A stretch of DNA of 25,787 bases from Thermoguttaceae bacterium (lineage in GTDB: Bacteria > Planctomycetota > Planctomycetia > Pirellulales > Thermoguttaceae). The stretch covers positions 1 through 25,787 of the forward strand of contig JAFTCU010000117.1 in the NCBI GenBank assembly GCA_017454585.1. The letters run 5' to 3'. The notes beneath the pieces are model-generated. The model searched no databases. It was not told the DNA's origin and saw only the letters and a program-made list of their open reading frames with translations. Shown piece after piece: positions 1-7,972 of the stretch. Both the position numbers and the translations under genes were made by a program. The number at the start of each line of letters is the position of its first letter. Position 1 is the first letter of the stretch.

Positions 1-220
1 CCCCGCAGGGGTTGGATTTTTAAACGACGCTGGAAGCGTCGTCCCCGCAGAGGTTGGTTTTTGAGACGACGCTGGAAGCGTCGTCCCCGCAGGGGTTGGA
101 TTTTTAAACGACGCTGGAAGCGTCGTCCCCCAGAGGTTGGATTTTTAAACGACGCTGGAAGCGTCGTCCCCGCAGGGGTTGGATTTTTAAACGACGCTGG
201 AAGCGTCGTCCCCGCAGGTT
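1..220. repeat. 42-bp palindromic tandem repeat array (REP-like), 5 full copies plus a partial
   Basis: Five head-to-tail units lie at 1-42, 43-84, 85-126, 127-167 (one base short) and 168-209, and a sixth breaks off at about 220. Each unit contains the perfect inverted repeat ACGACGCTGGAAGCGTCGT (8-bp stem, GGA loop). Most also contain CCCCGCAGGGG, a 4-bp stem with a GCA loop. The two are separated by an A/T-rich stretch. Unit 2 differs most in that stretch. The window starts exactly at a unit boundary, so the array probably continues to the left. The array abuts the stop codon of the methyltransferase gene (TAA at 220-222 on the minus strand), so its hairpins may end or stabilise that transcript. 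There are no unique spacers, so it is not CRISPR. Confidence 0.93.
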
Positions 221-939
221 TATTTTCTCGCGACGAAAATCTCCGCGACGGCGCTGAATTTGGAGCGTTCCAGCAGTTTCAAGCCCGCGTGTTCGATCAG
301 GGCGGCCATGATCCAGCTGAAGGTGCTGTATTCTTTCGAGAGATGTCCGATGAAGGGTTCCTTCATTTCCTCGCTGGAAATTTTATCCAGGAATACCGTC
401 TCGCATTTTGCCATCTCGCCGCAGTCCCACGGGAATGTGACATCCACCAGAATGAGCACTCCGCCCGGTTTGAGCGTTCGCCGGATATTCGCCAGAGCCT
501 CCCCCTTCCACACATCAGGCAGATGATGAAGCGCGAGACTTGAAACCACGGCGTCGTACTCGTTTTCCGGAAAGTCAAAGGTCAAAAAACCAGCGTGGAA
601 CCATTCCATGTTAGTGAGTCCAAGCGGGGCGGCTTTTTCCTTCGCCACGGCCAGCATCGCCTCCGAAGCGTCCAGAGCCGTGACCCAAGCGCACTTTGGC
701 GCCACGGTTCGGGCAAAAGCGCCTGTTCCCGTGCCGATCTCAAGGATTTTCGCTTTTGCCAACCCATCGGGGATCAGAACCTCCAGCCGATCCAGAAGAT
801 TTTGGTTTTCTGCCTTGATATTCCGGACGGTACTGTGACGTTCCTCGTAATGGGCCGCCTCGGAAGCCGTCGTGTAATCAATGATCGAGTTGATTTTTAG
901 TTCATCGTACTGCCACATCGGACGTTCTTTTCTTTTCAT
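220..939 (-). CDS. class I SAM-dependent methyltransferase, substrate unknown
   Basis: A 239-residue protein with the Rossmann-fold methyltransferase pattern. Motif I is EIGTGTG at residues 67-73, followed by an acidic residue at the end of strand 2 (LD90AS) that should bind the SAM ribose. A YDAVVSSLALHHLPD segment begins near 128 and a LKPGGVLILVD segment follows, as in the UbiE/YcgJ-like Methyltransf_11/25 group. No signal peptide or membrane segment is seen, so it should be cytoplasmic. The start at 937-939 is supported by AAGGA (946-950) six bases upstream; a second Met at residue 8 has less support. The gene stands alone, diverges from the plus-strand cluster, and has its own strong promoter. 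Nothing in the context gives the substrate. Confidence 0.9.
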   Translation of the reverse strand: MKRKERPMWQYDELKINSIIDYTTASEAAHYEERHSTVRNIKAENQNLLDRLEVLIPDGLAKAKILEIGTGTGAFARTVAPKCAWVTALDASEAMLAVAKEKAAPLGLTNMEWFHAGFLTFDFPENEYDAVVSSLALHHLPDVWKGEALANIRRTLKPGGVLILVDVTFPWDCGEMAKCETVFLDKISSEEMKEPFIGHLSKEYSTFSWIMAALIEHAGLKLLERSKFSAVAEIFVARK

Positions 940-1001
940 TTTATGTCCTTGTTCAATCTTTGGTGGAAAACCGAATTGGGATATTAATTAAATGCGGGAA
1001 T

Positions 1002-1029
1002 ATTATATTGTGTTTTTAGAAAAAGTCAA
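1002..1029 (-). promoter_or_regulatory. sigma70-type promoter of the methyltransferase gene
   Basis: Read on the minus strand: TTGACT (1024-1029), a 16-nt spacer, then TATAAT (1002-1007). This is one base from consensus at -35 and a perfect -10 box. The predicted 5' leader to the ATG at 939 is about 55 nt. Confidence 0.8.
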
Positions 1030-1158
1030 GAGGGAAAAGAATTTCCTGACAAATTTCTCTTTCCGTCAAATTTTGGTCAAATTTCCCTGTTTGAGTCACC
1101 AAAAAAGTCTTTTCTCAAAAAATTTTGGAAAAATTTCAAAAAAATTCGAGGGGGCTTC
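1030..1158. other. A/T-rich divergent intergenic tract, no gene seen
   Basis: The 304-bp gap between the methyltransferase and the stalk gene contains dense A- and T-tracts. CAAATTTTGG-type words occur here (around 1067-1076 and again near 1119-1128). No ORF, tRNA or riboswitch fold was recognised. The tracts could act as UP elements or bent DNA for the flanking promoters, but this is inference from composition alone. Confidence 0.45.
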
Positions 1159-1186
1159 TTGATTTTTAGTTCATTTGGTGTATGCT
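1159..1186 (+). promoter_or_regulatory. candidate promoter of the Ig-like/SrfCB cluster
   Basis: TTGATT (1159-1164), a 16-nt spacer, then TATGCT (1181-1186) matches the consensus at 4-5 of 6 positions per box. It lies about 57 bases before the ATG at 1244 and has the same 16-nt spacing as the two stronger promoters in this window. A GATAAT at 1187-1192 is another possible -10 box, but its spacing to this -35 is poor. Confidence 0.4.
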
Positions 1187-1243
1187 GATAATAATAATGA
1201 ATTTTACTCGTCACGCGCATATTTCAAATGAGTGGTTTAAATT

Positions 1244-4200
1244 ATGGCCAAAGCTTTTTTACGTATTAACCTTTCTGAGAATGGAAAGTTTTTCCAGCCT
1301 GTGGCTCTGGAACCCGGCTGCCCTCTGATTGACCCAACGAACGCAAACGACCGGATTCTGTTCCGGTGGTTCCGCGGCATGACCCCTGAACCGGAGTGGG
1401 TCGATGAAAACTGTGAAATCATTCAATATTATCTAAGAAACGATCAGGGCGCGCGTCTTGAGGAAATTGACGAGGTCCAGCCCGTTACGAATGAAGATCT
1501 GAAAGAGCTTCTGGCCGGCGAAATTGAGCGTTTGCAGCTTCGTTTTGACGCGATCCGTCCCGTTTCTACGACTGAAAAAATTCTGTATCAGCGTCTGAGC
1601 GAGGAATTTCACGATCTGGTGGAAAACACCAAACGTCCGGATCGCACCTACTATTTCTTTAAATATCAGGACGGCGGCGGATTCTGGCGCCTCATCTGGA
1701 TCCCCGGCTATTTGCCGAAGTCCCAGGAAGTCGGGATCCCCATGATTTGCGACGATCCGGAGTGTATGCAGCTCTACCTGCGCCTCCCCAAGACAAAACC
1801 CCGATGCCCAATTTGTGCGAAAGTCCCGACCGCAAAGCGTAAAGCGCTCGAAGCGGCCCGCCGGAAACGGAATTTTTACGGCTCGCTCATACTCTTTGTT
1901 CTGCTTCTTGCGTGGGTCATCTGGAACCAGTTCACCCTGCTCGTGAAACCGGGTGTGGTCGAGACGGCCACGGGCACCTTCGTCGATTACCACGTACAAA
2001 CGCCTGGGTTGGACGGTTTTGGACTGCTCCTTTCCAAAGACGTAACGAATACAGTCCTGCGCGGGAGTGAAGACCCGCACGTGGCGGCATTCCTTGAAAA
2101 CGGGACCAAAACCGGCGCCCATCAGGTCCTCGCTCTGACCCCGGGCGAGACGAAAATCAAATTCCAGACCGGTTTACGCCGCAAGTCCGTGAAATTGACG
2201 GTTACGGCTCCCGCCGCTCCGGAAACCGTCTGGATCGAACTGGACGGCAAGAATACGGAACTGGCTGTGGGAACGACCGCGCGAGTCCGTCTGCTTGGGA
2301 AATACGGCCCGAAAGGGAAAACGGTGGATCTGACTCAGGCAGCAAAGTGGCAGATCCCCTCCGCCTCACCCATTTTCTTCAATGAAGGATTCATCGAGGC
2401 AAAATCGACCGGTAAAGCCGAGCTGAAGGCGAGTTACAAAGCCCCGGGCGACTCCAAAGCCAAAGATGCCGTCTTGAGTCTGACCGTCGCGAAGGCCCCC
2501 GAGTTCACCGAAATCGCGGTGGAACTTCCCAATGAAGGAAAACTTCAGCCGGCGTGTTTCGTCAATTATCGCGTGCATGGGAAAACGGCCGACAAAAAAT
2601 CGTACGATTTGACCGGTTCCTCCAAACTTTCGTGGAAAGTGACTCCCGCCAATGCTCTGACCTACCGCGGCGCATGGCTGGAAACCGGCGCGCCGGGTCA
2701 GGGGAATTTGGCCGTTTCGTACGCCGCCGGAGCGAAAAAACTCGACGCGAGCGCCGCGTTCACGGTCGCCCCGACGGAAAAACTCGTAAAACTGCGCGTT
2801 TTCTCCAAAGCGAAACAAAAGAAAGCGGAAACCGAAACGGAAACTCTGGCCGTGGACCAGAAACTCCCGCTTTCCGTCATTTCCGCCGACCTTTCCAGCG
2901 TGACGGCGACCAGTTCCAACCCGCAGGTCGTCGAAGTCACGAAAAACTTCGAGCTGATCGGCCGCAAAGCCGGGGAAGCTCACGTCACGTTCACCGACGG
3001 TTCCTCTGAAATCACTGTCCCTGTGAAAGTTTCCGCAGCAAAAACGGACGCGCTGCATGTTCTCCCGCCGCGTCTGAACGTTCCGCAGGACCACGCATCT
3101 CAAGTCCTCCTGCTTGCCCAAAGCGGTCCCGAGTTCTTTATCCTTGCGAACGACTCGACAGACCTGATCGCGAAACCAAACGAAGCGATCGCAACCGTGA
3201 ACCCGATCCAGAAGTCAGTGACCGGTCACAGCGGAACCACCACGCCGGAAACAGTCGTTTACGCGCACCAGGCCTCAAAAGCCACTGCAGAAGTTGCCGT
3301 GAACGTACCGCCGCTCAAATTTGAGATCCGGCCAGAAAAAGAAGTCAAACTCCCGCTTGGTCTTTGCAAATCTTTCTCCGGGATCGCGACATACGGTGAC
3401 GGCGTGATCGCGTTCGTCGATCGTACCCGCATCACGTGGACAATTTCTCCGGAACCGGAAGAAGACTCAGGTCTGCGTTTTGAAGCCGGCCGCGCGATGG
3501 CTCTTGCAGAAGGCGCAGGTCCGTTCCAGGTCAAAGGAAATTACTGCACAAAAGACTCTGCGCCGGTGAGTGTCACGACCGTGGAAGCCGCCGATGTAGA
3601 GCTCCAGCTTCACGTGGACCGCACGCTGCGTATTGAGGGCGAGCCGGGCAAAGCGGTCCTGACCGGTCGGTTGGACGATGGTGACGTTGAACTCGTTCCG
3701 GGACTGGCCGCCTTTGCTTCCTCGGACGCCGAAAAAATCTCCATTCTGAGCGAAAAGGACGGCGTTTACCGCGCTGCTCTGCAAGGGAAAGCCTCGCTAA
3801 GCGCAACGCACCCCGCATCCGCCAATCCCGCCTCGGTCGATCTGACGGTCGTTCATCCGCGCCATCTTGAAATGTACTGGGCGCCGTCCGAACTGGATCT
3901 GGCAGTCGGCGAAACGGCTCCGTTCCAGCTTCGTCTTAAAGTCACTGATCCGAAAATCGTCTTTGGAGACGCGGCTCCAGCGGCTGAGGAAAAGAAGCCT
4001 GAAGAAGCTCCAGCCGATGGCGAAAACGCCGCTGAGGACGAAAACGCGGAAACTCCAGCTGAAGCGGAACCCGCTCCGAAACCGCAAGTCATTGCGGTCA
4101 CGGATTCTGTTTGGGACGTTCCGATGAACTCACCGGGAATTTACTGTGCCATTGAAAGACCGGATGCGGTGATTCGCCACTCGGCAAGCCTCACGGGGCT

Positions 4201-7200
4201 GAAAGAGGCCGACCCATTCCGCATCACGGCCAGCTTCCTGCCGTACCTGAAAAAGCCCGCAATCGCGGTGGTCTCAGTCGGTAAACAGGAAACGGAAGAA
4301 CTCCGTGTGATCCCGTCCGAAGTGACGCTTGCGCCGGGTCAGACCCTCGCGCTCAAGGTTGAGGAAAAACTCGTCGGAGCGGACCAGTTCACGGAAGTCG
4401 CGCCCGAATTCGTGCGTTGGGACGTTCCGCGTAATGTGCTCTGGACGCCGGCTCAGGACGGGATTCGCCCGTTCGTGACGGCTCCTGATGACGGAACGCA
4501 GGCGTTCACCCTGACGGCCAAATTTGCGAACAAAACGGCCGCGTGCCACGTCACGGTCGCGGAACCTAAACTGAATCCGGCAGACCCGGCGGTCAAACTC
4601 GTCGTGGAACGTCAGCCCGGAGGTCAGTTCCTCCCGATCGGCCAATCCCAGGGTTACGAAATCTGGATGGAAAAAGGCGACGTGCGCGAACTGGCGCCGA
4701 ATGTCTTCTGGACCCCCAACTTCGTGGACGGACGTGTTCTCTGGAACGCTCCGGTCCTGACCGCAGTTCAAGCTAGTGACCCGGTCTTCCTGACCGCTCA
4801 GGTTGGCGACCGCCTTGTGACGTTCTGGACTCAGCCGGTCGATACAACGGTCGAGGGTGAACGCGCTCCGCTGCGTGAAGGTCAGCCGAGCGACCTGCGA
4901 ATCGTGAGCGACGATGGTGAAGAAGTCACCGTTCCGGTTGGCGCCGTTTACACGAATTACGACGTGGAGGCGGAATACCCGGACGGCTTCGTCCGAATCG
5001 TGACGAAGGACGCGACGATGCACGCCATCGCCGGCGATCCAAAGGCCGTGACGCCGTCCAACGGTGAACTCGTGGCCGTGAGCAAAGGAAAGGTCACGTA
5101 CATCGCCGAATACGAAGGCGCCGAGACGGAAACGACGAAAATCACGCTGAACGTCACGGAAGACGTCGATATTGACGAGCTGCGCCTCGAACCGGATAAG
5201 AGCATCCGCATGATGCCGGGCGAAACGGTGAAGTTCAAGCTGCACGGCTTCAAAGAAGGAAAATCGGTCGGTGTTCTGACCGGCATGGGAAATATTGAGT
5301 GGAAATCGAGTGCGCCGGAAATTGCGGTCCCGCAAGGGCCCGTCACCGCCGCCAAGGCTCTGGGCAAAGCGGAAATCACGGCCACGCTCAACGGCGTGAC
5401 GAGTGCCCCGGCTGAGGTGGATGTGGTCGCGACCATCGATGAAAAACTCGGCCCGACCGATAACGTGATCAAGATGATGGTCGGCGAAAGCCGCCTGGTC
5501 GGCAAAGACTTTGCTCTGATCCGCGGAAACGTCGATTTCAGCATGCAGTGCACCGTGACGCCGCTCGTTCCGGAAATCTGCGCCTACGATCCGTCCCGCC
5601 ACGCGCTGGTCGGCAAGACTCCGGGCGCGACCGACGTGATCTTCACGATGGGCGATAAAAAGGCGGTCATGCGCGCCGTTGTTGGCGGCGTGGACGCGGC
5701 CACGATCCAGGCTCTGCGCACGGACGGAAAAGTCATCGTGGAACCGGGCGTCATCACGCTCTCCGTCGGCCAGATGATCGACCCGAGCGTTTTCGCGGTC
5801 ACGGACGGTGGGATCCGTCTGGAACGTACGAACAGCGCGGTCTTCAAGAGCAGTGATCCCGATGTCGTGGAAGTTCGCGGCCTGTGGCTCTGCGCCAAGA
5901 AGCCGGGGACTGCGGCGATTTCCGCACAGATTCCGGACGTACCGGGCCGAGCCTCGGATGCCTGCGTGGTGACGGTCGATTCCAACCCGATCACCGAGCT
6001 GGCGGTCGAACCCGCGCTCATCCAAATGTCCACGGGCGACAAATCGAACCTCTTCATTCAGGGCCGGAGCGCCAGTGGTCTGCATCGGATGTTCGACCAG
6101 CCTGATTTGAAAGTTGTTTCGGATGGACCAGCTGCGGCAATGAACGGCATTACGCAGGTCGAAGCCCGCGCCGCGGGTCAGGCGAATATTAATATTGACT
6201 GGAAGGGCCAGATCAAATCCCAGGTCCCGGTCACGGTCACGGATAATCCATACGCCGATCTCGCGATTGACCCACCAACCGCCACGGTAGCGGTGGGTGA
6301 AGGCCGGGCGTACCAGGTCACCGCCACGCGCGGCGGCAAACTTTACGTGATCCAGCCTGCCACGGGTCTGGAGCTCACGACGAAGGATCCGGAAATCGCG
6401 GTGGTTCAGAACGGTCTGGTCTTCGGTCGTTCCGTTGGACGCACGACGGTCATCGCCCGCTTTGCCGGAATGGTCTCGGAAGGCGTTCTCGACGTCGTTC
6501 CGGCCGGCTCGATCCCGACGAGTGTTGAATCGGCTTACGTCGATCCGAATGCGGCGGTGGTTTACCGTCCCGCGGACACGATTCTCGACGGCGGCGTCGT
6601 TGGAGTCACGAGCAAGGAAATCTTCGGAGAAAACGTTGCGGCTCCGTTTGTTGCGACCGAGGGAGTAGTCAACGGTACGCCGGTTGGTCTGCGCTTTATG
6701 GATTCGACCTTGCGTCTGTCCAAAACAGGCACAGCCGTTGCGGTCGAGGTATTCGAGGAACTGGCGGACGGGCGTCTTGGACGTAACGTTTCGACGGATC
6801 CGAACCTGAAGCTCGAATTCGCGAAATCGACGGCGACTGCGGAACTCACCCGCGGTGAAGACGGTCGTGTCCTCGTGAAACCGGTCGGCGAAAAACGCGG
6901 TACAGTGAACGTGAACGCGACACTTGGAACCCTCAGCTCGGCGATCCCGCTCCAGATCAACGTTGGTGACGCTGTCGTGGACGGCGCATCGTTTAACGTC
7001 TTCCCGGGCACGCTCTTCATCGTGGCTGGAAATCAGGGAGTCGTTGACGCTGCTCAGGTCAACCCGAATAACGGCATGATGCCGGTCGAGACGCTCTTCA
7101 AGATCCAGCCTCCGGCCGATACTTCGATCGTTTCCGTGGACGCGAACAATCACATTCACGGTAACGCGCCGGGATCCGTGACGCTCGTCGTGGAGTCCGT

Positions 7201-7846
7201 GGACCCGAACGGTCCGTACAACGGATTGACCACGACCCTGCCGGTCACAGTGACCCAACGCCTGAACCTGAAGATCACGCCTCAGCAACTGACGGTCAAG
7301 GAAGGCGAACAAACACCGACCTTTGCCGTAACGTCGCTCGAAAACGGTGTTGAGCGTCCTGTGGCGGCGGACATTGAATCTACCGACCCGTCCGTTCTCG
7401 CGAATCTCGGAAACGGTCGCTTCCAGGCGGTTGGCCCGGGCAAAACGCAGGTCTGGGGGTCCTACCTCGGGAACGAGCTCTACGCGGACGTGACGGTCAT
7501 CGGCGAGCGCTACCTCAAGGTCGAGAACGAACTGGCCAGCGACAACACGGTGACGGGTGAATTCTCCGTCCGGTTCAACGTCCTGGCGAGCAACCAGGAA
7601 GGAGAGCTTGAGTATCGCGTTTACCAGGAAGGCACAGCCCCGCCGGACGTCTGGCAGCCAGCCCGAACGGATGCGGATGGTCAGGTCATTTCGATCGAAA
7701 GCGCCCAGCTTAACGGTAATTTTGACAATGACCACGTTTACCGCCTGATCATCGAGTCGCGCACCAAGGGACAGAATAACATTCAGCAGTACCCGGTGAG
7801 CTTCCGACTCCTTCATCAGGGACGTATGCTTCAGAGCATTAACTGA
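1244..7846 (+). CDS. giant membrane-anchored bacterial Ig-like (BIG2-type) stalk protein with cytoplasmic zinc-binding head
   Basis: A 2200-residue protein. Residues 1-165 form a soluble N-terminal domain I do not recognise. Four cysteines follow (C169, C174, C188, C191) as C-x4-C-x13-C-x2-C, a likely zinc ribbon. A strongly basic stretch (KRKALEAARRKRN) precedes one hydrophobic helix at about 213-231, so the head should be cytoplasmic and the remaining ~1970 residues outside the inner membrane. That part is a long series of beta-rich, roughly 80-100-residue modules. They have BIG2-like hallmarks such as 'TSSNPQVVEV...GRKAGEAHVTF' and 'STDPSVLANLGNGRFQAVGPGKTQV'. An Ala/Glu/Pro-rich insert lies near residues 908-948. 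No cell-wall anchor or type-specific secretion signal is seen at the C-terminus. The start has no clear Shine-Dalgarno sequence, but codons are open from here and the next gene follows by 126 bp. It is probably a surface stalk or scaffold working with the downstream SrfC/SrfB-like proteins; adhesion is an alternative. Confidence 0.88.
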   Translation: MAKAFLRINLSENGKFFQPVALEPGCPLIDPTNANDRILFRWFRGMTPEPEWVDENCEIIQYYLRNDQGARLEEIDEVQPVTNEDLKELLAGEIERLQLRFDAIRPVSTTEKILYQRLSEEFHDLVENTKRPDRTYYFFKYQDGGGFWRLIWIPGYLPKSQEVGIPMICDDPECMQLYLRLPKTKPRCPICAKVPTAKRKALEAARRKRNFYGSLILFVLLLAWVIWNQFTLLVKPGVVETATGTFVDYHVQTPGLDGFGLLLSKDVTNTVLRGSEDPHVAAFLENGTKTGAHQVLALTPGETKIKFQTGLRRKSVKLTVTAPAAPETVWIELDGKNTELAVGTTARVRLLGKYGPKGKTVDLTQAAKWQIPSASPIFFNEGFIEAKSTGKAELKASYKAPGDSKAKDAVLSLTVAKAPEFTEIAVELPNEGKLQPACFVNYRVHGKTADKKSYDLTGSSKLSWKVTPANALTYRGAWLETGAPGQGNLAVSYAAGAKKLDASAAFTVAPTEKLVKLRVFSKAKQKKAETETETLAVDQKLPLSVISADLSSVTATSSNPQVVEVTKNFELIGRKAGEAHVTFTDGSSEITVPVKVSAAKTDALHVLPPRLNVPQDHASQVLLLAQSGPEFFILANDSTDLIAKPNEAIATVNPIQKSVTGHSGTTTPETVVYAHQASKATAEVAVNVPPLKFEIRPEKEVKLPLGLCKSFSGIATYGDGVIAFVDRTRITWTISPEPEEDSGLRFEAGRAMALAEGAGPFQVKGNYCTKDSAPVSVTTVEAADVELQLHVDRTLRIEGEPGKAVLTGRLDDGDVELVPGLAAFASSDAEKISILSEKDGVYRAALQGKASLSATHPASANPASVDLTVVHPRHLEMYWAPSELDLAVGETAPFQLRLKVTDPKIVFGDAAPAAEEKKPEEAPADGENAAEDENAETPAEAEPAPKPQVIAVTDSVWDVPMNSPGIYCAIERPDAVIRHSASLTGLKEADPFRITASFLPYLKKPAIAVVSVGKQETEELRVIPSEVTLAPGQTLALKVEEKLVGADQFTEVAPEFVRWDVPRNVLWTPAQDGIRPFVTAPDDGTQAFTLTAKFANKTAACHVTVAEPKLNPADPAVKLVVERQPGGQFLPIGQSQGYEIWMEKGDVRELAPNVFWTPNFVDGRVLWNAPVLTAVQASDPVFLTAQVGDRLVTFWTQPVDTTVEGERAPLREGQPSDLRIVSDDGEEVTVPVGAVYTNYDVEAEYPDGFVRIVTKDATMHAIAGDPKAVTPSNGELVAVSKGKVTYIAEYEGAETETTKITLNVTEDVDIDELRLEPDKSIRMMPGETVKFKLHGFKEGKSVGVLTGMGNIEWKSSAPEIAVPQGPVTAAKALGKAEITATLNGVTSAPAEVDVVATIDEKLGPTDNVIKMMVGESRLVGKDFALIRGNVDFSMQCTVTPLVPEICAYDPSRHALVGKTPGATDVIFTMGDKKAVMRAVVGGVDAATIQALRTDGKVIVEPGVITLSVGQMIDPSVFAVTDGGIRLERTNSAVFKSSDPDVVEVRGLWLCAKKPGTAAISAQIPDVPGRASDACVVTVDSNPITELAVEPALIQMSTGDKSNLFIQGRSASGLHRMFDQPDLKVVSDGPAAAMNGITQVEARAAGQANINIDWKGQIKSQVPVTVTDNPYADLAIDPPTATVAVGEGRAYQVTATRGGKLYVIQPATGLELTTKDPEIAVVQNGLVFGRSVGRTTVIARFAGMVSEGVLDVVPAGSIPTSVESAYVDPNAAVVYRPADTILDGGVVGVTSKEIFGENVAAPFVATEGVVNGTPVGLRFMDSTLRLSKTGTAVAVEVFEELADGRLGRNVSTDPNLKLEFAKSTATAELTRGEDGRVLVKPVGEKRGTVNVNATLGTLSSAIPLQINVGDAVVDGASFNVFPGTLFIVAGNQGVVDAAQVNPNNGMMPVETLFKIQPPADTSIVSVDANNHIHGNAPGSVTLVVESVDPNGPYNGLTTTLPVTVTQRLNLKITPQQLTVKEGEQTPTFAVTSLENGVERPVAADIESTDPSVLANLGNGRFQAVGPGKTQVWGSYLGNELYADVTVIGERYLKVENELASDNTVTGEFSVRFNVLASNQEGELEYRVYQEGTAPPDVWQPARTDADGQVISIESAQLNGNFDNDHVYRLIIESRTKGQNNIQQYPVSFRLLHQGRMLQSIN

Positions 7847-7868
7847 AAACGAAAAATGAATGAGGAAT

Positions 7869-7898
7869 GACGAATCGTAATTTTCTCTGCGATTCGTC
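7869..7898 (+). other. intergenic hairpin between the stalk and SrfC-like genes
   Basis: GACGAATCG (7869-7877) pairs perfectly with CGATTCGTC (7890-7898) across a 12-nt loop. The flanks (GAATGAGGAAT before; GTTCGTCGTTCATTC after) extend the stem imperfectly. No T-run follows, so this is more likely an mRNA processing or stability element, or a degenerate palindromic repeat, than a full terminator. Confidence 0.55.
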
Positions 7899-7972
7899 GT
7901 TCGTCGTTCATTCGTCAATACAATATTTACTCATTTCAATCCTTTATTTTATATTTAACCAACGAGAGAACC

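Noticed and set aside
1..220. CRISPR array
   Set aside because: Units are directly adjacent and nearly identical throughout; there are no unique spacers and no cas genes.
61..543. Plus-strand 160-codon ORF through the 42-bp repeats
   Set aside because: The repeat length is a multiple of three, which keeps frames open; it overlaps the well-supported methyltransferase gene on the other strand and encodes only repeat-derived Arg/Trp-rich sequence.
4274..7918. Minus-strand ORF of 1214 codons opposite the stalk gene
   Set aside because: It is Arg/His/Asp-rich with no domain pattern, and lies antisense to a continuous Ig-like reading frame; codon bias of the real gene explains its openness. The same applies to the minus-strand ORF at 8555-10483.
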